Of a DNA stretch of 64,000 nt, positions 50,203-59,797 are shown in pieces. Position 1 is the first letter of the stretch. Every line of letters starts with the position of its first letter. A model generated the notes under the pieces. It was not told the origin of the DNA and did no database searches. It saw only the letters and a program-made list of their open reading frames with translations. The stretch is from Bacteroidales bacterium (GTDB lineage: Bacteria; Bacteroidota; Bacteroidia; Bacteroidales; UBA12077): NCBI GenBank assembly GCA_016342685.1, contig JAEINU010000007.1:62001-126000 (forward strand), written 5' to 3'. The translations under genes were made by a program, and so were the position numbers.

Positions 50203-53200
50203 TTAAAATCTTCGTCCAATAAATACAATATCGTCTATTTGTTCATGACTTTTCATCCAATCCAAAATAATTTTTTCTAATTCTACACCTTGTTCTTTCA
50301 TTGGCATATTTTGAATTGAAAGCAGCAAGTTTTTCATGTTCTTTTTTTGGAATTTTCTACCGTTTGGACCACCAAATTGATCTGCATATCCATCCGAGAA
50401 AATAAAGAATGAATCACCCTTTTGGACTTTAATTTCATGATTTGTAAACTTCTTGTCCTTGTGTACGGTAGTCATTCCTATTGGGAATCGATCAGCTTTA
50501 ATTTCTTCTAATTCTCCATCACGAATTTTAATTAAAGGATTGTAACCACCAGAGTACTCTAAAATTTGGGTGTCTTTATTGTAACACATTAAAGCCAGAT
50601 CCATTCCATCGTTAACTACACGCTCGCCTCTAACATTTTTTTGGTGAAGTGCATTGATAATCTCTAAGTCAAGTTGATCTAATATTTTTGCGGGTTCAAG
50701 TATTCCATACTCTCGTACAATTTTTGTTAACATACTATGTCCAAGAATTGACAGAAATGCACCTGGAACACCATGTCCTGTGCAATCTACTGCTGCAATC
50801 ATTTCTTTATTCCCTACAGTCTCTATCCAATAAAAGTCACCACTAACAATATCCTTTGGGCGGAAAAATATAAATGTATCATCAAAAGGAATTTCAGGAG
50901 GTAACACAGCTGTTTGAATACGCTTAGCATATCGAATGCTGTCTGTAATGTCTTTATTCTTTTTCTCTATTTCCAAACTCTTCTGAACTACTTCAGCTGT
51001 TCTTTCTTCTACCTTGTCTTCAAGTATTTTTTTCTCTTTAATGAGATTTTTTTCTCGTACCTTAATGTATGAAACAATACCAATAAGTATTAATACGATT
51101 ATTGAAAGAATAAACCACCAAGTTTTGTAAAATGGAGGACGGATAGAAAAGGAGTAGGTAATTGGTTCCTCATTCCATATGCCAGCACTGTTTTTGGCTT
51201 TTACTTTAAAAATATATTTCCCAGGAGCTAAAGAGGAATATGTTTCAATAGTTCTTCTTGTTATTGGTCTCCAATCTTTATCGGCTGGGGCAAGTAAAAT
51301 TTGATAATGAACAGCGTCTGGATTATTTAAGCAAATACTGTTGTAATCAAATGTAAAGTTGTTTTCTAAGTAACTAAATTTCTGATTTTGAATTAACTCT
51401 CGATCAACTCTATTAACTTGTAATTTTGCAATATGAGTTAGGGGTTGTGGTTGATTGCAAATATCTATTGCAGGTTGGTATTTGGTTACGCCCTTTACTG
51501 TTCCAAACCAAAGATTTCCGTCTTTATCTTTATAGCTTGCATTTTCTTTAGCTTCAATTCCTGTAAATCCACTTTTTTCGGTATAAGTTCTCACATAACC
51601 CTTAGTATCAATCTTATTAAGTCCTCGACTTGTTCCAACGTAAACATTGTTGTTATCGTCTACGTTAAGCTGATTTATTAGATTAGAAAGTAATCCATCA
51701 TTTTCTGTTATTGTCTTAATTATTTCATTCCCATTATAAACCAATACTCCTTTAGTTTGAGTTCCTATCCATATATTTCCTTCTTTATCCTCAATCATAC
51801 ACTTAGGGGTAACTATTCCCTCTAATTCAATTTTTGTGATACTATCTCCAATAATAAGATTTAGGCCTTTGCCATTATTAATTCCGACCCAAATTCGATC
51901 TTTAGAATCTGCATATATAGCTGATATATCAGATCCGTTTAAGCCATTTATCTGACTTAAGAATTCGCTTTTTTGATTGTCGATTTCGTAATATATTATA
52001 CCAGAAAGTGTTCCTACCCATAGTTGGTTTTCTGAATCAACATCAAGTGCTGTAACAGAATTAGTTCGGCTAAAGTACCTATTAATTATTGGATTAAACT
52101 CAAAACGTCCCGATTTGTAATTATACATATTCACGCCGTTATCTTCAGTTCCAATCCATATATTTCCGTTGTTATCATTTTTTAAATACCTTATATCATC
52201 ACCAATGCTATTTGTGGCGTTATTATAATGGGCAAATTGAATTCCTTTACGGCCAGCTTTGGGATTGTATATTGAAATACCTTTACTTGTTCCAAACCAA
52301 TACTTTCCACCTTTATCCTGAACAACCGACCAAATATTTTGATCAATTAATCCATCCTTTTTGCTGAATGATTCAAATTTCTCGCCCTTAAATACAGATA
52401 GACCATGTTCATTTGTTCCGATTAGAATATTTCCTTCAACGTCTTCTTTAATTTTCCAGATTTTTAGATCTGCTAGCCCATTTGAATTATTAAATGTTTT
52501 AATTCCAGATTCAGAGAATTTACTAATTCCACCACCCCAGGTTCCTACCCATATATTTCCTTGAGAATCTTCTGCAATTGTGCTTATCCAATTATCAGCT
52601 AATCCATCGCGTTTAGCATCATATATTTTAAATTCGTCTTTATCTTTCATATAGCGGAATAATCCACCATGAAATGTTCCAAACCAGATATCTCCCTTTT
52701 TATCCTCGTGCATATCGGTAATTTGAAAATACCGACTAAGGCCTTTGGGTGCAAATCCTTCAAAAGAGTTTTCTTTTTTATTGTATTTTTTTATCCCAGC
52801 TTCTGTTATAAAAAACACAGTGTTGTTTTTGGCAATTGTTCCTGAAAAAACTCTATCGCCGAGTTGTTTTCCTTTAAATTGCTCAAAAATTAGTTTGTTG
52901 GGATCAAGTTCAAACGGATTTTCTAATTTAATTAAACCATCGCCTAGGGTTGTTATCCACAAAATGTTGTCGGTATCATATAAAAACGAGGTAATTTCAA
53001 CGGTAAGTTGTTCTCCTATCGGGTGGATCTGAAAATCTTTTCCATTGTAAAGCGTGATCTTCCCAGATTTATGCCCCATCCATATATTTCCTTTAGGATC
53101 TTTTATTATAGCTTTTATTCCACCTTCAGCTAGACCATCTTCTGAAGTATAATTATGAAAGTTTACACCGTCGAATTTTGAAATGCCACTTTCTGAAGCA

Positions 53201-53397
53201 AGCCATAGATATCCGTCGTTATCTTGTATTACATCATAAACTTTAGATTGAGGAAGACCTTCTTTTACGCCGTAGTTATCGAAATAATATGTTTGTGCTG
53301 TTGTCGATGTGCTTATTAAAATAGCAGCATAAAAAAAAGTTATTCGCTGAAGTAAGCGAATAACTTTTTTAGTTTTCGAATTATGTATAGAAACCAT
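50203..53397 (-). CDS. Propeller-type sensor with SpoIIE-family PP2C phosphatase
   Basis: A 1064-residue transmembrane signalling protein. The signal or anchor segment (about 15-35) is followed by two-component-regulator propeller repeats (GLPQSKVYDVIQDNDGYLWLAS, GNIWIGTNEHG, GNIWVGTWGGG and others) to about residue 670, then a Y_Y_Y domain (680-750) and a membrane segment (758-778). A short coiled coil then leads to the PP2C domain (825-1064). Metal aspartates lie in DIVSGDFYW, DCTGHGVPGA, DGMDLAL and FSDGYADQ. The upstream gene, 12 nt away, encodes a caspase-fold lipoprotein. A terminator-like hairpin lies inside its first 25 codons. Confidence 0.93.
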   Translation of the reverse strand: MVSIHNSKTKKVIRLLQRITFFYAAILISTSTTAQTYYFDNYGVKEGLPQSKVYDVIQDNDGYLWLASESGISKFDGVNFHNYTSEDGLAEGGIKAIIKDPKGNIWMGHKSGKITLYNGKDFQIHPIGEQLTVEITSFLYDTDNILWITTLGDGLIKLENPFELDPNKLIFEQFKGKQLGDRVFSGTIAKNNTVFFITEAGIKKYNKKENSFEGFAPKGLSRYFQITDMHEDKKGDIWFGTFHGGLFRYMKDKDEFKIYDAKRDGLADNWISTIAEDSQGNIWVGTWGGGISKFSESGIKTFNNSNGLADLKIWKIKEDVEGNILIGTNEHGLSVFKGEKFESFSKKDGLIDQNIWSVVQDKGGKYWFGTSKGISIYNPKAGRKGIQFAHYNNATNSIGDDIRYLKNDNNGNIWIGTEDNGVNMYNYKSGRFEFNPIINRYFSRTNSVTALDVDSENQLWVGTLSGIIYYEIDNQKSEFLSQINGLNGSDISAIYADSKDRIWVGINNGKGLNLIIGDSITKIELEGIVTPKCMIEDKEGNIWIGTQTKGVLVYNGNEIIKTITENDGLLSNLINQLNVDDNNNVYVGTSRGLNKIDTKGYVRTYTEKSGFTGIEAKENASYKDKDGNLWFGTVKGVTKYQPAIDICNQPQPLTHIAKLQVNRVDRELIQNQKFSYLENNFTFDYNSICLNNPDAVHYQILLAPADKDWRPITRRTIETYSSLAPGKYIFKVKAKNSAGIWNEEPITYSFSIRPPFYKTWWFILSIIVLILIGIVSYIKVREKNLIKEKKILEDKVEERTAEVVQKSLEIEKKNKDITDSIRYAKRIQTAVLPPEIPFDDTFIFFRPKDIVSGDFYWIETVGNKEMIAAVDCTGHGVPGAFLSILGHSMLTKIVREYGILEPAKILDQLDLEIINALHQKNVRGERVVNDGMDLALMCYNKDTQILEYSGGYNPLIKIRDGELEEIKADRFPIGMTTVHKDKKFTNHEIKVQKGDSFFIFSDGYADQFGGPNGRKFQKKNMKNLLLSIQNMPMKEQGVELEKIILDWMKSHEQIDDIVFIGRRF
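53331..53370 (-). promoter_or_regulatory. Terminator-like hairpin inside the PP2C coding start
   Basis: A perfect 16-bp inverted repeat (53333-53348 with 53355-53370) with a 6-nt loop, followed on the minus strand by a run of eight T (53338-53331). It starts about 40 nt after the caspase gene stop and lies within codons 10-23 of the PP2C gene. It has the geometry of an intrinsic terminator and may attenuate read-through; ribosomes translating the PP2C start could open it. Confidence 0.65.
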
Positions 53398-53409
53398 ATT
53401 TTATGTTTT

Positions 53410-55764
53410 TTATCTATCTTTTGAAATAAAGAAAAATGTTCCTCCTTCATCTTCTAATCCATCAATTTTACCAAATTGTGGTTTTTGCATTCCATCTTTT
53501 GCTACTGCTACAGTAACTTTAGAAACTACATTCTCAATTGGTAAACAGGCATTTGGATTGTTTCTTAATGTGTTTGCAAAAGTTCTTGTAAATTGTGAGT
53601 TATCAAGAGCTAATTCGTAACCAGCCGAAGAAAATACTTGAGATGATTTGAATTTTGTTGCTTCCCAATCGCCACAATCGCGATCTTTTAATCCTGAACG
53701 CATTGCTTGATAAAATGTTGGTCCAGATTCACAAGCGTCTGTAATTACTAATGTGTGTGTAACAAAGCTAGCATACGATTGTAAGGATGATTTTAAGGTG
53801 CTTATGTTAAAATAAGTAAATTCATCATCTCTGGTTGCATCTGTTGGAACCCAGTAGCCAATATCATTAATAAACTTACCATGTCCAGCATACCAAACTA
53901 ACAGAGAATTTACATCGTTGCTTCTAACTAAATCGCGCAATTCAATAGCAAAAAATCTTTCCATCTCAGCTTTCGCCATGTTCTTCTTATGAATAACATT
54001 ATGAACTTTATAATTTGCTAATGCCGCTTTCATCATACTAACATCTTTAACCGGTCCTTCAAGACTTGCAAAGGTTGAATAATCGGAGTTCTCAATAAAA
54101 ATAACCCAAGTTTTCCCCATTGGGTTATCTTGTGATATTTCAAGTGCCTCACGGTTTATTGTATATTCCATTTCACCAATATTGCCGTAAATATCTTCTG
54201 CCTTTACAATAAATTTATTCTTGTTAGCAATATCAATCGTAGCAAAAAACTCTGGATTATTTGCATCTACAGAATAGCTTGCAGTCATATCATTTACAAT
54301 AATGCTTTTTATTTTATTCTCGTCGCTTACTCTGCCTTCTACATATAGCTTGCGATTTTCAACATCCAAATAAATTTCTCCAGAAGTTGAAGCAAATGGT
54401 GCAATCAATGAAATTACCGGAGCATTAATTTCTGTTCTGTTTAAAGAGTAGTTTGATGCAAGTACGTTGTTATAAATATCGGCAACTGCAATCGAAATAG
54501 ATTCTTTACCAGCAATGTTTATTGTAATTGCAAATTCGTTATTTTCAGAATCTTTTTCAAATTCAACATCAACACCATTAACTTTTGCATATTGAATATC
54601 ACTTTCGTCGATAATTTTACCTTTTAAGATTACTTCTTCTGCATTCTCAATTATGTTTAGAATATTACCTGTTCGTTCCAAAGGATCAATGAAAGTTAAA
54701 CTTGGCTTATTATTTTCTCTATTTAATTCATGCAAACGTTCTTTTACAACTTTTAATCTTTCATTTGCTTCATCACTTTTATCTGACAACTTAGCGTATA
54801 TCTGATAGTCTGAAATTGCTTTTTCGTATTGAGTAATTTCCTCGTAAGATTTTGCTCTTAAAAAATACGAAGAAGCATTTTTATCATCAATAGAAACTAC
54901 TTTACTAAAGTCGTTTATTGCACTTTGGTGTTGGTTAAATTCCTGATAATAAACACCTCTGGCAAAATACGCATCTTTATCGTCGGGAGTAAAAATGATC
55001 ATTTTAGATAAATCATTAATAGCATTTGGATAGTCAATCTTCTCTTTATAAATTTTACTTCGGGTCCACAAAGCTTCTTTGCATTTAGAATCTAAATTAA
55101 GAGCTTGATTGCAAATATTTAAAGATTGATCGTATTTTTTTGCTTTGTATAAAACGTTTCCTAATGCAACATAAGTTACTAATTCTTTAGGGGCTTTTTC
55201 TAATGATTTTCTATAGTCTAATTCAGATTGACCGTAATTTTCTAGCTCATCATTAATAAATCCTCTTGAAGAATAATTTCCAGCAGATTCCTGAAGTTCA
55301 ATCAAGGAATTACTTTCTTTTAATGCCTTGTCATACTTTTTAGTAGCAATGTATGATTCCATTTTATACTTATAGGCATTAATATGCTTTTTATCCAAAG
55401 AAGTAACTTTTTCTAGCATTGGAACTGCTTCGTTGTATTGTTCTAATTCATAATACAGTCTTCCTGCATTGTAATATATAGCTTCATCTTTTGCGTCAAA
55501 TGTAGTAGCTCTTTTGTAGTCACTTGCTGCTTCCTCTTTTTTTCCTATTTTTTCATATGCTTCAGCTCTTGCAACATAAGCTTCTGTATATTCTGGATTC
55601 TCATCTATCAATTTTGTAAACTGAGCAATTGCGTCATCATAATTCCCTGAAGCGACAAATTCTTTACCCGTATTATATAGTTTAGGACTACATTCAACAA
55701 TCGAAATAAGTACTAACAATAATGGGATAAAAAATAACGAACGTTTAAATCCTAACTTTTTCAT
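53410..55764 (-). CDS. TPR lipoprotein with C-terminal caspase-fold domain
   Basis: A 784-residue protein. A signal peptide (MKKLGFKRSLFFIPLLLVLISIVEC) has a possible lipobox at Cys26. Residues 30-335 contain about nine TPR repeats. Two beta domains of Ig-like type follow (about 350-545). The C-terminal caspase (C14) domain at 552-784 has the dyad His628 (WYAGHGKF) and Cys678 (ITDACESG). Lipidation and export place the peptidase in the periplasm or at the surface, not in the cytoplasm as in most bacterial caspases known for defence. A -7-like box is at 55820-55827. The PP2C sensor follows 12 nt downstream. Confidence 0.9.
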   Translation of the reverse strand: MKKLGFKRSLFFIPLLLVLISIVECSPKLYNTGKEFVASGNYDDAIAQFTKLIDENPEYTEAYVARAEAYEKIGKKEEAASDYKRATTFDAKDEAIYYNAGRLYYELEQYNEAVPMLEKVTSLDKKHINAYKYKMESYIATKKYDKALKESNSLIELQESAGNYSSRGFINDELENYGQSELDYRKSLEKAPKELVTYVALGNVLYKAKKYDQSLNICNQALNLDSKCKEALWTRSKIYKEKIDYPNAINDLSKMIIFTPDDKDAYFARGVYYQEFNQHQSAINDFSKVVSIDDKNASSYFLRAKSYEEITQYEKAISDYQIYAKLSDKSDEANERLKVVKERLHELNRENNKPSLTFIDPLERTGNILNIIENAEEVILKGKIIDESDIQYAKVNGVDVEFEKDSENNEFAITINIAGKESISIAVADIYNNVLASNYSLNRTEINAPVISLIAPFASTSGEIYLDVENRKLYVEGRVSDENKIKSIIVNDMTASYSVDANNPEFFATIDIANKNKFIVKAEDIYGNIGEMEYTINREALEISQDNPMGKTWVIFIENSDYSTFASLEGPVKDVSMMKAALANYKVHNVIHKKNMAKAEMERFFAIELRDLVRSNDVNSLLVWYAGHGKFINDIGYWVPTDATRDDEFTYFNISTLKSSLQSYASFVTHTLVITDACESGPTFYQAMRSGLKDRDCGDWEATKFKSSQVFSSAGYELALDNSQFTRTFANTLRNNPNACLPIENVVSKVTVAVAKDGMQKPQFGKIDGLEDEGGTFFFISKDR

Positions 55765-55890
55765 TTTTCTTGATATTTTATATTTTGACGATTTTTATTT
55801 GTTCATAGGTATAAACAATCAAATTTACGAAAGCTTTTAATGAAATCGAAATTTTATTTCTATTGAATGGGATTATTTGATTAAAAAAAA

Positions 55891-56958
55891 CTATTTTTTG
55901 ATGAATCCCAATTTACTGCTGCCTAACTGCTCATTTGCATTGATATAATGTTTTAAATCAGGCGCTTTGATTCCCTTTTTAAAGAATTTATTTCCTTCAA
56001 AAACTAGCGCTTCATCCCAAAAACTATTCTTAATAAATGAATTTAAAACTTGCTCGCCACCCTCTACAATTATCGAAAGTATATTTCTTTTATTTAGTAT
56101 TTCGAATAACTGAGTTTGGAAATCTTTTGAATAATCAATAAACTCGATGGATGTTTGATTGGAATAATTTCTTAGAGCAGTATCTTTCATTGAGTTGTCG
56201 GCAATAATAATAGTTTTAGCCTCCTTGTTAAAAACATTTAAACTGGGCTTTAGTTTTAATTCTCTGTCTAAAACAACTCTTAGTGGATTTTTACCTAACC
56301 AATTCCGGGTTGTTAAACTCGGGTTGTCTTGGTAAACGGTGTTTGTACCAACTAGTATTGCTTGTTCTTCTGCTCTCCATTTATGAACTAAGGTTTTTGA
56401 ATATTCGTTCGTAATCCATGTGGGGTTTTTCGGTTGGGAGTTGCTTCTGATTATATCGATAAAACCATCTTGAGTTTGGGCCCACTTTAGTATTATATAC
56501 GGTCGTTTTTTTTCATGAAAAGAGAAGAAACGTTTATTTAGCTCTTTACATTCATTTTCTAAAACATCTTGAATTACATAAACATTGGCATTTTTTAAGA
56601 TTTGAATTCCTTTACCAGAAACGTGAGATGCTGTGTCAATTGATCCAATAACAACATTCGGAATACCCACATCAGCTATTAAATTGGCACATGGAGGAGT
56701 TTTGCCAAAATGGGAACAAGGTTCCAGATTTACATATATTGTTGATCCTTTTAGAAGATCTTTATTCTTCACAGAATTAATTGCATTGACTTCGGCATGC
56801 GATTCTCCAAATTTACGATGGTAACCTTCGCCTATAATTTGATTATTATGCACAATAACAGATCCAACCATTGGGTTGGGAGCGGTATTTCCCAGTCCTA
56901 ATTTTGCTAAATCAATGCAACGCTGCATATATTTTTCATGTATTGAACGATTGATCAT
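55891..56958 (-). CDS. ribD: Bifunctional riboflavin deaminase-reductase RibD
   Basis: A 355-residue enzyme for two successive steps of riboflavin synthesis: deamination then reduction of the pyrimidine intermediate. The N-terminal deaminase zinc site is HAEVNAI and PCSHFGKTPPC. The C-terminal DHFR-like reductase starts near residue 160 (RPYIILKWAQTQDGFI). The start at 56958 is kept because HEKYMQRCIDLAKLG aligns with the usual N-terminus. It is divergent from prmC with only 22 nt between starts, so the promoters must overlap. Confidence 0.95.
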   Translation of the reverse strand: MINRSIHEKYMQRCIDLAKLGLGNTAPNPMVGSVIVHNNQIIGEGYHRKFGESHAEVNAINSVKNKDLLKGSTIYVNLEPCSHFGKTPPCANLIADVGIPNVVIGSIDTASHVSGKGIQILKNANVYVIQDVLENECKELNKRFFSFHEKKRPYIILKWAQTQDGFIDIIRSNSQPKNPTWITNEYSKTLVHKWRAEEQAILVGTNTVYQDNPSLTTRNWLGKNPLRVVLDRELKLKPSLNVFNKEAKTIIIADNSMKDTALRNYSNQTSIEFIDYSKDFQTQLFEILNKRNILSIIVEGGEQVLNSFIKNSFWDEALVFEGNKFFKKGIKAPDLKHYINANEQLGSSKLGFIKK

Positions 56959-56980
56959 ACAATTTTTTTAATTTTGAGCT

Positions 56981-57844
56981 ATGACTTCAAATCACACCAT
57001 AAAGAAACTAATTTCGAAAATAAAATCCGAATTAAAAGATATTTATCCAATCGAGGAAATAGAGGGTTTTATCGGTTTAATTTTTGAAAAGCATCTTTCG
57101 TATTCAAAAATGCAAATACATATGAATATGGACAAACAACTATTTGAAGAAGATGTTTGTAACATACTTGATGTAATTGAAGAGCTTAAAGAACAGAAAC
57201 CTATTCAGTACCTTCTGGGAGAAACGGAGTTTTATAATTTGAATTTTAAGGTAACAAGTGCTGTTTTAATACCAAGGCAAGAAACAGAGGAGCTTGTTGA
57301 TTGGATTATAAAAGAAAATAACCAAAAAGGAACATTAGATATTTTGGATATTGGAACGGGAAGTGGATGTATAGCTATTTCTCTTGCAAAAAACATTCCT
57401 GATTCAAGAGTGACAGCATTTGATATTTCTGAAGAAGCTTTGTTAATTGCTATAGAGAATAGTAATCTAAACAAAACGAAAGTAAGTTTTACAAAGCTTG
57501 ATATTCTAAATCCTCCAAAAGATTTTAATAAGAAGTTTGATATTATTGTTAGTAACCCACCATATGTAACCAATTCAGAAAAATCATTAATGCATAAAAA
57601 CGTATTAGATTTTGAACCTGAACTGGCTTTATTTGTTGAGGATAATAACCCCTTAGTTTTTTATAAAGGAATAACTGATTTTGCAAGGAAACATCTTAAG
57701 AAAAGAGGGGGCTTGTATTTTGAAATTAATGAGTCTTTTGGTAATAAAATGGAAATATTGTTAAAGACGAATGGGTTCGAAGATGTTATTGTTAAGAAAG
57801 ATATCAACAATAAAGATAGAATGGCGCGAGGAATTTTAAAATAA
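56981..57844 (+). CDS. prmC: Release factor glutamine methyltransferase PrmC (HemK)
   Basis: A 287-residue methyltransferase that modifies the GGQ glutamine of peptide release factors. A helical N-domain (1-85) precedes the SAM domain with motif I ILDIGTGSGCIAIS and the substrate motif VSNPPYV. recX starts 5 nt after its stop, so they form one operon. prfB, encoding one substrate, lies about 2.7 kb downstream on the same strand. Confidence 0.96.
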   Translation: MTSNHTIKKLISKIKSELKDIYPIEEIEGFIGLIFEKHLSYSKMQIHMNMDKQLFEEDVCNILDVIEELKEQKPIQYLLGETEFYNLNFKVTSAVLIPRQETEELVDWIIKENNQKGTLDILDIGTGSGCIAISLAKNIPDSRVTAFDISEEALLIAIENSNLNKTKVSFTKLDILNPPKDFNKKFDIIVSNPPYVTNSEKSLMHKNVLDFEPELALFVEDNNPLVFYKGITDFARKHLKKRGGLYFEINESFGNKMEILLKTNGFEDVIVKKDINNKDRMARGILK

Positions 57845-57849
57845 GATGC

Positions 57850-58341
57850 ATGGCGAGAGTAAAAAGAATTATTTCAAAAAAAGAGGCGTTGGTAAAGGCC
57901 CAAAATCTATGCGGCCACCAAGAAAAGTGCGAATCAGATATACGCAAAAAATTATTTGATTGGAGTGCCAATTTGGAGGACTTCGATAGTATTATTCTTT
58001 CTCTTAAAGAAGATCAGTTTATAGATGAACAACGATATGCTATTATATACGCAAAAGAAAAGTTTAAATTTAGTAAATGGGGTAAGATAAAAATTGCATA
58101 TTCGTTGAAACAAAAAAATATCTCCAGTAATTTTATACAAAATGCCTTGGGAGAAATTCTAGAAAATGAATATGATGATGTTCTAGAAAACGAATTAATA
58201 AAAAAAATGAAATCAATTAAGGAAACCGACGAATATACCATGAAGACTAAGCTTGTGAGATATGCGCTATCGAAAGGATATGAGAATGGCAAGGTATTTG
58301 ATAAGGTGTCATTAATTCTATTAAAGAATAAAAAGAGTTAA
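57850..58341 (+). CDS. recX: Regulatory protein RecX
   Basis: A 163-residue RecX that dampens RecA filaments during recombination. The three-helix repeats are visible (CESDIRKKLFDWSANLEDFDSIILSLKEDQFIDEQRYAIIYAKEKF, then WGKIKIAYSLKQKNISSNFIQNAL). Length and repeat layout are normal. No recA is in the window. It is translationally close to prmC, sharing one transcript. Confidence 0.93.
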   Translation: MARVKRIISKKEALVKAQNLCGHQEKCESDIRKKLFDWSANLEDFDSIILSLKEDQFIDEQRYAIIYAKEKFKFSKWGKIKIAYSLKQKNISSNFIQNALGEILENEYDDVLENELIKKMKSIKETDEYTMKTKLVRYALSKGYENGKVFDKVSLILLKNKKS

Positions 58342-58376
58342 ATTGAATCGATTTTTTATTTATTAAATACGCGAGT

Positions 58377-59762
58377 ATGCATAAAATTTTAAAGTCAACA
58401 TTTCTGTTATTACTTATAGGTGTTTTTGCTTTTCAGTGTAATATTGTAAGTGCAAAATCGAAGCGTAAACCCAAATGGGTAACTAATCGGCCTATCGATG
58501 GTAATTATTATATTGGAATAGGAAAGTCATCTAAAACTCAAGCGGACTATATTCAATCAGCAAAGAACACTGCATTAGCTGATATGATCTCAGAAATATC
58601 TGTAAATATCTCTTCAAACTCAATTCTGTATAAATTTGAAGATAACTCAGGTTACAAAGAAAAATACGAGGCAACCATAAAAACGTCTGTAAAAGACCAT
58701 ATTCAAGATTATGAGATTGTTGCTTCATGGGAGAATAAAGATGAATATTGGGTGTATTACAGATTATCAAAGGCAGAGTATAAAAGATTAAAACGAGAAA
58801 AACTCGAAAAAGCAAAAAGTCTTTCTAAAGATTTTTATGAGAAAGCAAAATTGTATGAGAAAGAGTATGATATAAATAATGCATTAATATTTTACATTAA
58901 ATCTTTTGACGCAATTATAAATCACCTTGGAGAAGATTTATCTGTATTTACTTTCGATGGAAGGATTTATTTAGATAATGCTGTATTTCAATCTATTCAA
59001 GATATATTTAGCAGAATGAGATTTGTTTCGGAAAAAGAATCTTATGAATTAAAGGCTTTATCTTCGGGTAATGAGCAGGTTATTTTTAAAGCTAAATTAA
59101 GAACAGATCTTGAAACTGAAAATCTATCAAATATTCCGATTGTTTTTTCTTTTCCCAATATTGATACGCTATCGGAACAAGTTGTAACAATAGACAATGG
59201 CAAGGCAGAATGCACAATTGCAGGAGCCGTACCTAAGGGAAGAACTCATATACTAAGAGCAGAATTAAATGTGGATAATTATTTTGGACCTGATTCAAAC
59301 GATAACTTACTAAAAAATTTATTACTGGAAAGAGGAACAAAACCTTTCGGAAATACAAATATTGTAGTTAAAGAATTATTTGCTTATCTTGAGTCGCAAG
59401 AAATTTTATTTGGTACTGAAAGTTCTCTAAATAAGCTTACACAGGTTTTTAAAAATGAATTGTCAGAAAACTTCTTTTCGTTTACAAACGACCTTGAAAA
59501 AGCTGATGTTCGGGTTAAAATAAATACAGAAATAATAAAAGGCACAAAACTTGATAAGCATAATTTACATACTGCTTTTTTAAATTGTAATATTTCAATT
59601 AAGAATTTAGAAACAGATTTAGTTATATTTACGGATGGATTTGATAACTTAAAAGGAATAAAATCTGGAAGTTTCGAATCGGCAAGTATGGACGCAATAA
59701 TTAAAGCAGAAAATAAGATTAGAAATATAATAGTACCAAACATTAGAAAATTGAAATTATAA
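58377..59762 (+). CDS. LPP20-type exported protein
   Basis: A 461-residue exported protein. Its signal may be cleaved by signal peptidase II (a weak lipobox at Cys21, AFQC) or I (after VSA). Residues 30-150 match the LPP20 domain (GNYYIGIGKSSKTQADYIQSAKNTALADMISEI). The rest has a helical region and beta-rich parts without a recognised family. It is followed 35 nt later by a smaller LPP20-type lipoprotein. Function unknown; an outer-membrane assembly role is only a guess. Confidence 0.82.
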   Translation: MHKILKSTFLLLLIGVFAFQCNIVSAKSKRKPKWVTNRPIDGNYYIGIGKSSKTQADYIQSAKNTALADMISEISVNISSNSILYKFEDNSGYKEKYEATIKTSVKDHIQDYEIVASWENKDEYWVYYRLSKAEYKRLKREKLEKAKSLSKDFYEKAKLYEKEYDINNALIFYIKSFDAIINHLGEDLSVFTFDGRIYLDNAVFQSIQDIFSRMRFVSEKESYELKALSSGNEQVIFKAKLRTDLETENLSNIPIVFSFPNIDTLSEQVVTIDNGKAECTIAGAVPKGRTHILRAELNVDNYFGPDSNDNLLKNLLLERGTKPFGNTNIVVKELFAYLESQEILFGTESSLNKLTQVFKNELSENFFSFTNDLEKADVRVKINTEIIKGTKLDKHNLHTAFLNCNISIKNLETDLVIFTDGFDNLKGIKSGSFESASMDAIIKAENKIRNIIVPNIRKLKL

Positions 59763-59797
59763 AAATTAAATCTAGTTATTAATAAAAAACAGAAGTT

